Below are positions 20,564 to 29,155 of a DNA stretch of 29,155 bases, piece by piece. Source of the stretch: Multifurca ochricompacta. Taxonomy: Eukaryota > Basidiomycota > Agaricomycetes > Russulales > Russulaceae. Below the pieces are notes generated by a model. It had not been told where the DNA came from, did no database searches, and saw nothing but the letters and a program-made list of their open reading frames with translations. The first letter of the stretch is position 1. The number at the start of each line of letters is the position of its first letter. A program made the position numbers and the translations under genes. The DNA lies in the NCBI GenBank assembly GCA_022496185.1, contig WTXG01000373.1, forward strand, positions 1 to 29,155. The letters run 5' to 3'.

Positions 20564-21754
20564 ATGTCTTTCATTGCTGCCAATGCTGCTGTCGACGCCT
20601 TCACCTCCTCCACCGTAGTTGTTGAGAACTTCCCATCCGCTCACCCATCCACACATCCCTCCTTGCCCATCGACTATGAAGCTGCAGAAGCACGGGTCAA
20701 AAATCAATCTCCCAACCCCAATGACAATTTTGAACACTGTGAAGAGCCTCACCTGAATGATCTCCTGGGTATGGAACTGGATGACAAAGTTCTGGAATTC
20801 CCATTCTTCACCAATAACCCCAACTCATCTATGTACTTCCCTCTCAAGATAACCATGGCTGATGGGTCAGTCGCCATAGCTAAGTACATCTTCTACACGA
20901 ATGGAGGGATGGATGTTGTGGGATGCATGAAGAAGGATGGCCCCATCTATGGGCACCAGTCTATCTGGAAGAAAGGTACACAGGTTGCCTTCATCACATG
21001 ATGAGCGATGAGCAGCTTGGACACCTAGCTGCTGAAGACTCTTGGGCCTTTGCCATCGACAAGTCATGAACAACATGCGTCTCCCACGCCTCAAGGCTGA
21101 AGTCATGAGGCTGTGGAAGAACCTGACATTGCACACCACACTCAATCAGCAGTATCAGGAGCACGCAAAGCGAATGACGAGGCTGACCAGCAGGATGTTC
21201 CAGGTGGAGCAGGAGTTGGTGGAAATTAGAAGAGGTTGGAGAAAGGGGACACATACCAGACTATCACCGAAAGTATGCTGACACTTATGCGCGCCCCTCC
21301 CCCCATGATCACTAGGAGCTGCACCAATGCTGTTGCCCAATTGCTTTGAAATGCTGTGATGCAGAAAACCCCTGCAGCGAACCTGCTGGCGATGCACAGC
21401 AAGTTCCACATCAGTTGGAATTGCCCCCTCAATCACAAGTGGTGTTGCCACTGCTGCAGTAACCTGCACTGGAGTAGGTTTTGCATCTTCCACCGTGTGG
21501 GCATAGCTCTACAATCATCAATCCATCAGGTTGGTGTGGCAAGTGTTTACACTACAACTCAGGACATCACGAACTCGACTGTCCAATCCACGACCTGTGT
21601 TACCAGTGCGGGCAACATGGCCCATATGGGTTTCTGTGCAACCACCAGGTGCCTGCAGGATTCAGACAAGGAGAATGACATCCTTGATGATCGTAATGTA
21701 GCTGATGATTATCTGGAGCTAGTGCAGGATGATGACGGTATGAGTTGTTTCTAG
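20564..21754 (+). pseudogene. Copy C ORF3, heavily broken
   Basis: ATG at 20564, 77 nt after pol. The N-terminal part through KYIFYTNGGMD is readable to about 20950; then several indels (near 20954, 21060, 21230, 21355, 21393, 21510). Coiled-coil and all four knuckle regions can be followed in pieces (CWRC near 21383, CCHC near 21444, CGKC near 21537, CYQC near 21597). The tail ends DDDGMSCF and TAG at 21752-21754, 31 nt before the LTR. Confidence 0.75.
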
Positions 21755-21770
21755 CGGGTCTGCTAGAACC

Positions 21771-21785
21771 AGAAGAGGGGGGTGA
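21771..21785 (+). promoter_or_regulatory. Copy C 3' polypurine tract
   Basis: AGAAGAGGGGGGTGA, six Gs, directly before TGTTATG. Same G count as the internal tracts. Confidence 0.85.
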
Positions 21786-22358
21786 TGTTATGACCTTTGC
21801 CAAGTGACCCTCTTTTCTTTACCCTACCTAACACGAACCCTCTCTGCCGCCTACCCTACACTTCCTGATCACATCCCCGTCCTGGGATCCTTCACGTGCT
21901 CTCCTTCCATCCTGTGACTCACTTTGCGTCTGTTGACTTGATATTTACACATGCTTGCTTTCTTATCTCCTTATCCTTACGACTGGACACTTACTTAATT
22001 CCCTATCAGAAGCCAGGCTTTATGCCCTCTGCTTTCATATATTTGGGCCCACTTGACTCTGTGATTCTTATCTTATAGATGCCCATTCAATTACGTATAT
22101 AAGTCCACTGTAACTACATTGTAGACCTCAGACTCGACTTATTGAATACATCAGTGCTTGTCTTCTGGACATCACAGTTGAACTTCCTTTGTCTGTCCCA
22201 AGGTGCTTTCAGCACTTTCCACTCAACATCGTCTTAGGGTGCAGCCCCTTTGACTTTGACTCCTCCCCACACTCCAAGAGCCTGATTGGTCTCTTATCTG
22301 ATTATGCAGAGTATGCTGTCACACAAGTCATGTGGAACGTCCCACACCAGACGTAACA
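21786..22358 (+). mobile_element. Copy C 3' LTR (573 bp)
   Basis: TGTTATGACC to CAGACGTAACA. TATATAAG at 22096-22103; AGACTCGACTT at 22130-22140. The right flank is ATGGT. The left partner is lost. Confidence 0.93.
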
Positions 22359-22808
22359 ATGGTGCAGACTTATATTTTAGATACATTGTTTACTTAGAGA
22401 CTTAGGTGCTTGTGATAATGCGATAGCAACTGCTTATCTATAGCAGATTTAGTGGCTTTATACAGCTACTAAATCAAAGTAAATGAATGCATGCATTATC
22501 TTGCTTGTTAATGAAAGTGATTTAATCACATGATTGATCTGAGATGTATATACCCAGTATCTTGATTAATGTAAGATGCTTTTTATCTCATCAATTGTTT
22601 TATCTAAATGCAATCACAATTAGGTCGGACTATCTCTGTACTGGTATTCTGGTTCAAAAAATTCAATGCTGTCCTGGATGTGCATTTTTTATGCAGCAAA
22701 GGACATTATAGATACACGCAGCCATTGTTTGAGTAATATTAATTGATAATCTGATTATAGAGTAGTCTAAAGTAGTCTAGTATGTATTTTAGATAATGCC
22801 AGACCAGC
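22359..22808. other. AT-rich non-coding spacer, start of old repeat copy 2
   Basis: No ORF or RNA gene recognised. From about 22690 it aligns with 4490 onward (see 4336-5033). Its last five bases, CCAGC, are the left duplicate of the following solo LTR. Confidence 0.6.
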
Positions 22809-23331
22809 TGTGACACTTTCTTGCTAGCATTTTGCATTTTCTCTCTTTTTTGTCTTCTATGCCCCTTTCTTTCACTGTATACCTTATCAGATCCACTTAT
22901 CTGATGGCCATAGTCTGGACAAGGGATTCAACTCCCATGTCATCTGATTGATGATCTCATAGTTGATGTCATAGACCTTGTGACCCTAGTATGATCTCAT
23001 AGTGATGTCATGACCATTGTGACTTAGTATGATATCATTTGTACAAGACTCTAGACTATGACTTCATAGTAGCTACATTGTATTTAAGGACTACAATAAA
23101 TCCAGGACAGACCAAGTCTGTTCTCCTTGTACCAATCAAAGGTCCTTAGGAAGTCCCTTCAGCCCTCTTCCAAGATGTGACTTGAGAGGGTTTGGCTCAC
23201 CAGTGGCTCCAGCAAAGGCTCTTGCCTTGCTATCTAATACCCTGACTTCACATGCAACATTCAGACTCATTGCCTTGATTGATCTTGACCCGAACCCAAA
23301 CTGACGCATGCGGAAGGACCTGTGTGTGACA
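22809..23331 (+). mobile_element. Solo LTR, third family (523 bp)
   Basis: TGTGACAC to GTGTGACA, perfect 8-bp terminal inverted repeats, 5-bp duplication CCAGC at 22804-22808 and 23332-23336. The related repeat at about 4600 gives the empty site (GCCAGACCGGCAGAATTG). TATTTAAG at 23081 and AATAAA at 23095 suggest promoter and poly(A) signal in + orientation. Superfamily is not certain without internal sequence; 5-bp duplication fits Gypsy or Copia. Confidence 0.93.
22952..23035 (+). repeat. Two and a half 39-bp tandem units in the solo-LTR U3
   Basis: GATCTCATAG, then TGATGTCA (22964-22971; again at 23003-23010), then TTGTGAC. TGATGTCA resembles a CRE/ATF site. Upstream of TATTTAAG, so an enhancer-like array is plausible. 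Confidence 0.45.
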
Positions 23332-23336
23332 CCAGC

Positions 23337-23757
23337 AGTAACAATTGCACATTAGTAAATAAGATGTGTCAGGGTACTTATGAAAGTAAGCCACTGATAA
23401 CTAATTAGACTTACATCGCATGCTTGATCGGCTTTGGTATTTCATAGAATAGTACTAGAACCTATTTAAAGATGCCCTGTAGCACACTACAGACCCCATC
23501 TTGTCCTCTTGGGGCTGTAGGCTCTTAGCAATTGTTCAATATAGGTCTATTCTTGCTGGATTTTCACTCTTAGTTTCACCATGATCTCAACATCTTATCT
23601 TATCTGTTACAGGAGTTAAATAGGAACATAATATGGCAGAAGGCCTAAAGCAGTGGCCAGGGGTTGATATAATGTAAACTACAAGTCCTTCAAAAAATGC
23701 AGCTAAAACTTGATTTGACACTGTAAAGCTGCGGCTTGGGCCTGAGCCAGGCCTAAG
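23337..23757. repeat. Old dispersed repeat copy 2, right part
   Basis: Continues the alignment with about 4610-4850 (CACTGATAAC, then GGCTTTGGTATTTCATAGAAT against TGCTTTGATATTTTGTAGGAT). From about 23710 GC-rich GGCTTGGGCCTGAGCC-like sequence appears, which continues beyond the Copia solo LTR. It ends in CTAAG, the duplicate of that LTR. Confidence 0.5.
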
Positions 23758-24251
23758 TGTAGAACAGGCATGAGGTGCAGCATACTGACTGTGAGGTTAG
23801 CGGGGTTAGGCTAGAAGACAAGTTAAACTTCAGAGGTGAAGAAAACTCTAATATTACTATACTACACACCTAGAAGACAAGTTAACTACAGAGAGCGGTT
23901 AGTCAAAGGTATAGGTAGAAAGTAATGTAGAAGGGACTTACACTTCAGAGGTGAAGAAAACTCTGAAGTGTAGAGGATGAAACAGACACCCTTATATATC
24001 CCAAGGGATGGTCTGTGCACACTGGGAATAAGTCCACAAGTGCCGGACAATAACTATGAGGGACAAAGGCCATTGGCCACTACAGAAATCACATGTTACA
24101 TGGTGCATCAGTCAGCTACTGCGGAATGTGAGAAAGAAAGTAATAAAGATATAGTAAAAGTCCGAAACTCCGGAATCTAATCTAATCTACAAGGTAGCTA
24201 ATCTAATCACCTGATGCCTGAAGCATCACCGAACATCTTCTGTGTTCAACA
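23758..24251 (-). mobile_element. Copia solo LTR (494 bp)
   Basis: Same family as 5034-5533, TGTAGAACAGG to TGTTCAACA on the + strand, so - orientation. Flanked by CTAAG at 23753-23757 and 24252-24256. TATATAAG (- strand) at 23991-23998. The hairpin is present in shorter form (ACACTTCAGAG / CTCTGAAGTGT near 23940-23980). Confidence 0.95.
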
Positions 24252-24360
24252 CTAAGCTGGCCGGAAGCCATTGCTATGGCCCAGGCTTGAGTTTTGAAAA
24301 GCCTGAGCCGCCAAAAGCCAAGCCTAAGCTGTGGCTTCAGGCCGAGCCGGGGCCATCACA
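24252..24360. repeat. GC-rich low-complexity repeat split by the Copia LTR
   Basis: Degenerate AAGCC/GGCTT and GGCCC units (for example GGCCCAGGCTTGAG, AAGCCTGAGCCGCC, GGCCGAGCCGGGGCC) continue those at about 23727-23757 left of the LTR. The class is similar in style to the palindrome at 4844 but differs in sequence. Confidence 0.4.
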
Positions 24361-24687
24361 ACACTAGTTTCAAATCCTGAAGGGGTGGAAGGGGAGTCAA
24401 GGAAGGAAGCTGGCCTTAGTAGGAATGTCGTTGTGTCAGACAGAAGGGGAAATGCAGAAGTGACCGGAAGTGTTTCTGGGAGTGATGGAGTAGGAATCCT
24501 TGATGCTAGAGCAGAAGCGATTGCTGAGGTTGGAACCATAGATGGGGTGGAGCTCGAAGTAATTGGTGGCGAGAGGTTATTAATTGCATTGGAGACTAAG
24601 GCAGAAAATGGAACAGAGTATTCAGAGGGTATTTTTGTATCAGAGGTAGCTTGAAATGTCGAAGTGGTGAAACTTGATTGGGGCGAG
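24324..24687 (-). pseudogene. Possible Ser/Thr/Pro-rich host exon remnant
   Basis: On the - strand a frame open from about 24687 to 24324 reads as a Ser/Thr/Pro-rich stretch (for example SSPQSSFTTSTF, IPTPSLPETLPVTSAF, FLDSPSTPSGFETS). Such composition is common in secreted or wall-associated fungal proteins. No domain is recognised. It runs into the GC-rich repeat at its 3' end and a TGA lies just upstream. It could be a chance open frame. Confidence 0.25.
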
Positions 24688-25721
24688 CTGTGTTGTCAGA
24701 TGATGTCGATGCTGTAGGAGAGAGGGTCTAGATTGTTCTAAGGAGACTGCTGAAGCACTAGGGGATGTCGAAGCTTTTCTGTAGTTCTTGTTGGCAAGAT
24801 TCTGGGTGGTATAGCATTTGGTCAGGGCATAGACAAGTCACAGGGGCGACTCAAGAGCAAAAGAGAATTTAACTTTGCCTCACTGGGGCAGCCAATTTGT
24901 GCGGAGCCAATCCATGGTGAGTGCAAGGCAAAGTGTTCCCTAGATGGTGAGAGGAGAGAGAAGGAAAGGAGAGAACACGCCCTTTGAGCTAACTGATCAA
25001 ATGCAGATGTATCATGCATGAACTGAGATAATTGCTGCTTGTAGGTTCTGTTTGACTGTGTGCATATGTTGTCAAGAAGTTCTTTTCAGCACAAAGAAAA
25101 AGAGAGAGAGAGAGCTAGATTGCGTGTTTGCTGGACTACTACAAGCATTTGTAGATACCTTCATATACTTGTGGAAAGTCCAGATTTGTGGTGTATAGTA
25201 AGCAAGCCTTAGAGAGTGACTTGAACAAAGACCAAGTGAAGACCATGCAATAAAGACGGTGAGGTGAAGACGGCAAGGTGAAAACTTGACAATAAAGATG
25301 GGAGGTAACGAGAGGGTATAAAGAATGGATGGGCAGGCAGCCCAGAAAGTGCATGACCTATGTACTGATAAGGGAGATATTCATCAAATGCTCGCACCTT
25401 GCATTAATCACTTTGTAGTATAGTAAGATGGTTTCTAAACTAAGATTGAATAAAAGTCAGAAGTTTTCTTAGTTCAGGGCTCATAATGAAAGAGAAAAAT
25501 GAGTGTAACCAAGAGTGGTGACAGCTAACAGTTTCATGCTCAATGCCTGAGCCATCCTTACACTGACAGTGTCCAGAATAACAGACCCATGAACCCAGAA
25601 TACAACTTGAATCCTGACTTGAGGCAAGCTTGCTTCATGAACAAAACATTGCCATCCATCACCCATGGCTTTGAAGTTCCTGTTAGTCATTCCAACCCAC
25701 ACCATTGATAATGTTGCTGTG
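24688..25721. other. Unassigned spacer left of Gypsy D
   Basis: No gene, RNA or transposon end recognised. Short frames on both strands look random. A short (AG)7 microsatellite lies at 25101-25114. Host intergenic sequence or an old unrecognised repeat. Confidence 0.5.
25101..25114. repeat. (AG)7 microsatellite
   Basis: Seven AG units within a longer purine run. Confidence 0.85.
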
Positions 25722-26309
25722 TGTTACGTCCGGTGCGGGACGTTCCACACGACTTGTGTGACAGCGTTCGTTTGTGATCAGATAAGAGACCAATGAGGCC
25801 CCTTGGAGTGGTTGATGAGAAGTCAAAGTCAAAGAGGCTGTTCTCTAAGACGATGGTGAGCGGAAAGTACCAGAAGTACTGAGATGATCGAGTCAAAGCT
25901 TTCAAAGGGGAGGTCCAGAAGACAAACACCGATGTATTCAATAAGTCGAGTCTGAGGTCTACAATGTAGCTACAGCGGACTTATATACGTAATCGAATGA
26001 GCGTCTAAAGATAAGATAACGGAGTCATGTGGGCCCAAATATACGAAAGCGGAGGGCGTAGAGCCTAGCTTCTGATAGGGAATTAAGTAAGTGTCCGGTC
26101 TTAGAGATAAGGAGATAAGAGATAAACGAAGACATAAGCAAGTACAAACAACTCGTCAGCATATACAAACAGTGGTCACGGGGAAGGAAGTAAGGCACGT
26201 GAGGGATCCCAGGATGGGGACGTGATCAAGAAGTGGAGGGTGGGTGGAAGGGAAGGGTCCGTGTTGGGGATGGTAAAGAAAAGTGGGGGACTTGGCCCTG
26301 GTCATAACA
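25722..26309 (-). mobile_element. Gypsy copy D 3' LTR (588 bp)
   Basis: On the + strand TGTTACG (25722) to CATAACA (26309), so on the - strand it begins TGTTATGACC like copy C and ends CGTAACA. Self-primer motif AAGTCGAGTCT is visible on the + strand near 25945. Hairpin 1 at 25866-25880 and hairpin 2 at 25747-25759 carry the compensatory changes. The outer flank is CTGTG; the partner LTR is off the window. Confidence 0.93.
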
Positions 26310-26323
26310 TCACCCTCCTTTCT
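26310..26323 (-). promoter_or_regulatory. Copy D 3' polypurine tract
   Basis: AGAAAGGAGGGTGA on the - strand, next to the LTR. It differs more from the internal tract than in the other copies. Confidence 0.8.
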
Positions 26324-26340
26324 GGTTCGAGCTGACCCAG

Positions 26341-27533
26341 CTAGAAACGCGCACCATCATCATCCTGCACCAGGTCCACGTAATCATCCGCCAAGTTTCA
26401 ATCTTCCATGGTATATGTCTCGTCGGCCGCGCATTGGTGCGTGCGCAGGAAGCCGTAGGGCCACGTCGTCCACACTGGGGGCACATGTCATAAACCGGGC
26501 AGTCTAACTCGCGATGACCTGCATTGTGGCGTAGGCATTTACCACACCATCCCGAAGGGTTGACAATTGTTGGGGCGACTCCCACGCGCGGAAGATACAG
26601 AATCGGCTCCAGTGTAGGTTACTGCGGCAATGACGGCACCACTTGCGATTAAGGGGGCAATTCCAACTAATGTGATACTTGCTATCACATCGCCAGCATG
26701 TCTCTCCTCGGGGTTCTCGTGCATCCGCGGCATCTCAAACCGGTTTGGCAGTAATTGTGGTGCAGCTCCTAGTGATCGTGGTGGGAGGGGCCGCGCGTAA
26801 GTGTCTGCGTACCTTTCCGCGATAGTCTGGTATGCATCCCCCTTCTCTAGTCTTTTCCGGATTTCTGTCAACTCCTGTTCTACTTGGAACATCCCTCTCG
26901 TGAGCCTCGTCATCTGTTTCGCATACTCCTTGTACTGGGTGTTCAACGTGGTGCGCAGTGTGAGAGTCTTCCGCAGTCTCATTACCTCAGCTTTGAGACG
27001 CGGAAGGCGCATGTCGTTCAGTACTTCATCAATCGCAAATGCTCAGGGTCGTCAGCTGCAAGGTGCCCTAGCTGTTCATCACTCATTGTGTGATGGAGAC
27101 GTCCCGTGTACCGTTCTTCCAAATAGACGGGGGCCCCGTAAACAGGCCCATCTTTCTTCATGCATCCTGCGACGTCCATCCCTCCATTGGTGTAAAAGAT
27201 GTACTTAGCTATTTCCTTCGTTCCATCAGCCATCGTGATTTCAAGCGGGAAGTACATGGAGGAGTTCGGGTTGTTGGTGAAGAAAGGGAACTCGGGAACA
27301 TTGTCATCCTGCTCCATGCCGACGAGGTCGTTCAGGTGTGGTTCTTCAGAGTGGTCGAAGTCGTCGTTGGGGTTTGGTGACTGGTTTTTGACTCGTTCCT
27401 CTGCGGCTTCGTAGTCGATGGGAGAGCAGGGACGTGTGGAAGGGTGAGCGGAGGGGAAAGCTTCCACCACGACATGGGTGGCGGCGAAGGCGTCGACGGC
27501 GGCAGAGGCAGCGATAAAGGAGGAAGAAGACAT
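26341..27533 (-). pseudogene. Copy D ORF3, coiled-coil and zinc-knuckle protein, about four one-base deletions
   Basis: ATG at 27531-27533 (MSSSSFIAAS), 78 nt after the pol stop; TAG at 26341-26343. The N-terminal half is intact to about 27055, where one base is lost (DDPE, expected to continue AFAIDE). The coiled coil follows (27012 to about 26800). The frame changes again near 26700 (NPEERHAGD, the same place as in B and C), near 26595 (CGCGCG) and near 26460 (GGCCCTACGG). Knuckles CWRC, CRHC, CGKC (about 26500-26545) and CPQC are readable. CpG content and length look younger than copy C. Confidence 0.8.
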
Positions 27534-27611
27534 GTTTAATGGATAATAGGACGTTGCTGGTAAAGCGTTGTTCTGGGGATTTGTCTGAGGCTGAGAATCG
27601 TCTCCTTTTAA

Positions 27612-29155
27612 CTATGTTTTGGGCGCTTGGGGGTGTCGTAAGTGGAACTCCATGATAAGGGCCGGAGCGAAGATATTCCCGGCGGGTTCCCACGAACTGT
27701 CAGAGTCTGGGAATCCTTTCCACTTGATCAGGTAATGTAACTTGCGCCCTCGGCCTCTTCGGGACGAGTCCAGAATGCGATCCACTTCCCACTCCGCTTC
27801 TCCATCAACGAGGTCAGGTGGTGGTCTTGGGAAGTTTCCACCATGCATGGAAGTTTCCTTGTACAGGGTCAGTAACCGTGCATGGAAGACTGGATGGATC
27901 TTCCATTTCTCAGGGAGTTTAAGTTCATATGAAACATCCGACAGTTTCCTTCTGATCTGGAAAGGTCCGTGACGTCGGGGCGCTAGCTTGGCAGAGGGAT
28001 GTGATGTATGAATGTTCTTCCCTTCGAGCCAGACCCATTCATTGGCCTGATACAGTGTGAACTTGTGAGGCAGTGCCGATAAGAGCTCTTGCGCCTTCAG
28101 CAGATTCTCATTGGCCGATTGTCGTAACTCCTTCCATTGGTCGATATGCTGGGTTACGGATGGTACATTGGTGGGCTTATCTACCCATGTGGTTCGCGGG
28201 GTCCAGCCCATGATAAGGGAGAATGGGGTAGTCTTTGTTGTCCCATTGGGCCATGAGTTGTGGGCGAACTCTGCTGTGGAGAGCCATTGGGCCCAGTCAT
28301 CCTGTCGTCTATTACACCAGAACCGCAGATACTGTTCTAGCCACTGGTTGGTACATTCCGACTGTCCGTCGGTCTGTGGGTGGTATGCTGTGGATATGTT
28401 CTGTGTGATATTTAATGTTTTGCACAGGGCTCGTGCAAATGCCGATGTAAACCGAGTATCTCGATCAGAGATGACCTTCTGGGGGAGTCCATAGTGGCGG
28501 TAAACATGATCAAGATATAGTTTTGCCACTCCTTCGGCTGTGATCGTTTCTTTGCAGGGTATGAAAAGGGCTGCCTTCGAACAATCATGGTCGGTGATCG
28601 TAAGGATGGAGTCGAACCCTTGTGACTCAGGGAGTTTGACTATAAAATCCATAGCAATGGTCTGGAATGGGGTCGATGCGGTAGGCGTGATGGGGTATAT
28701 TGGTGGGACTTTTGGATGTGTGTTGATCTTGTTGGCTTGACATGCCGCACATCCTTTCACATAGTCCTCGACATCGCGTTTCATGTTGGGCCACCAGTAA
28801 TCTCGTTTAGTGAGGGTATAGGTGTTGGCGATGCCGGGGTGGCCAGCAGAGGGAGGTCGTGGTGAAAATGGATCACCCCCCTCTTAATGTTGTCGCCACC
28901 GGTGACAACAAGTTGATCTCCGTCCTTCCACCATAGGCCATTGATTTCCTTTAAGTTATGTGCATCGGCCCATGCTTGGCAGAGTTCTTGGTTCATATTC
29001 TGTGAGACTTGTGCCCATAAATCCATGTCGTGGAGGCTGACCACGGCAGTTCGTGTGAACACTTCTTCCGGGAGGACCACGATGTTATTATTGTCGTCCT
29101 CTCCGGTATGCATGTCTGGTCTGCGTGACAATGCATCTGCTCGCGCATTACGGCT
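27612..29155 (-). pseudogene. pol: Gypsy copy D pol, integrase and chromodomain part, continues off the window
   Basis: On the - strand: end of RNase H (LSRRPDMHTGEDD near 29110), linker, integrase zinc site (HFHHDLP, then CAACQANK near 28740), DDE core (MDFIVK, SDRD, YHPQTDGQSE near 28390), GPY/F (RRHGPFQIRRKL near 27960) and chromodomain (EWEVDRILDSSRRGRG to SWEP). The integrase-chromodomain frame 27612-28784 is open without stops. Upstream the frame shifts by loss of one base near 28851, at the same place as in copy A. Otherwise the best preserved integrase in the window apart from B. Confidence 0.94.
28872..28909 (-). promoter_or_regulatory. Copy D internal polypurine tract with hairpin
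   Basis: On the - strand arms at 28901-28909 (GTTGTCACC) and 28889-28897 (GGCGACAAC, one mismatch), then AAGAGGGGGGTGAT at 28872-28885. The tract is identical in all four copies even though D's own 3' PPT has changed. Confidence 0.6.

Noticed and set aside
22952..23035. CRISPR-like array
   Set aside because: Only two to three degenerate tandem units with no unique spacers, inside a eukaryotic LTR.
1..24251. Blocks 1-5533 and 16994-24251 as one segmental duplication (Gypsy, repeat, Copia LTR in the same order)
   Set aside because: The sequences at the Gypsy-repeat and repeat-Copia junctions differ, so the insertion points are not homologous.
24822..25705. Short frames in 24822-25705 as host genes
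   Set aside because: No recognisable domain, start context or exon pattern; composition looks random.

Overview
The window is a nest of LTR retrotransposons from a eukaryote, most likely a filamentous fungus and plausibly an agaricomycete (inference: Tf1/sushi-type chromoviruses, fungal-type Copia, TATA-driven LTRs, no bacterial gene layout). I see no confident host gene, rRNA, tRNA or CRISPR. Nearly all long reading frames belong to four copies (A, B, C, D) of one Ty3/Gypsy chromovirus family and one Ty1/Copia element. The rest is solo LTRs and old non-coding repeats.

Layout: 1-4335 is the 3' part of Gypsy copy A (+ strand: RT remnant, RNase H, integrase, chromodomain, ORF3, 3' LTR). 4336-5033 is non-coding and holds an old repeat and a GGGT/ACCC palindrome. 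5034-9545 is a Copia element on the - strand, with its 3' LTR and an almost intact pol, cut off inside gag. 9546-16993 is Gypsy copy B, complete with both LTRs. 16994-22358 is Gypsy copy C, older and CpG-decayed, lacking its 5' part and split by a solo LTR at 17763-18354. 22359-25721 is non-coding and holds a second copy of the old repeat, split by a solo LTR (22809-23331), a Copia solo LTR (23758-24251) and perhaps a Ser/Thr/Pro-rich host exon remnant. 25722-29155 is Gypsy copy D on the - strand, running off the window.

The Gypsy family: LTRs of about 570-590 bp with TGTTACG/CGTAACA ends; a transcript start region whose 11 nt are complementary to the sequence just after the 5' LTR (self-priming as in Tf1/sushi elements); Gag with one CCHC knuckle; a Pol ordered protease, RT, RNase H, integrase, GPY/F, chromodomain; and then a third ORF of about 400 codons at the env position. 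ORF3 is present in all four copies. It encodes a coiled-coil protein with four tandem zinc-knuckle-like motifs and no membrane segment. A second, internal polypurine tract, nearly identical to the one at the 3' LTR and preceded by a perfect hairpin, lies at the start of the integrase region in all four copies. It looks like a central PPT.

Copy B has no target-site duplication, and its two LTRs are almost identical in U3 but clearly different in R-U5. The simplest reading is that B inserted in Copia and its 3' LTR then recombined with an LTR lying in copy C, deleting what lay between. The most interesting leads are ORF3, the internal PPT with hairpin, and two co-varying hairpins in the R-U5 region.
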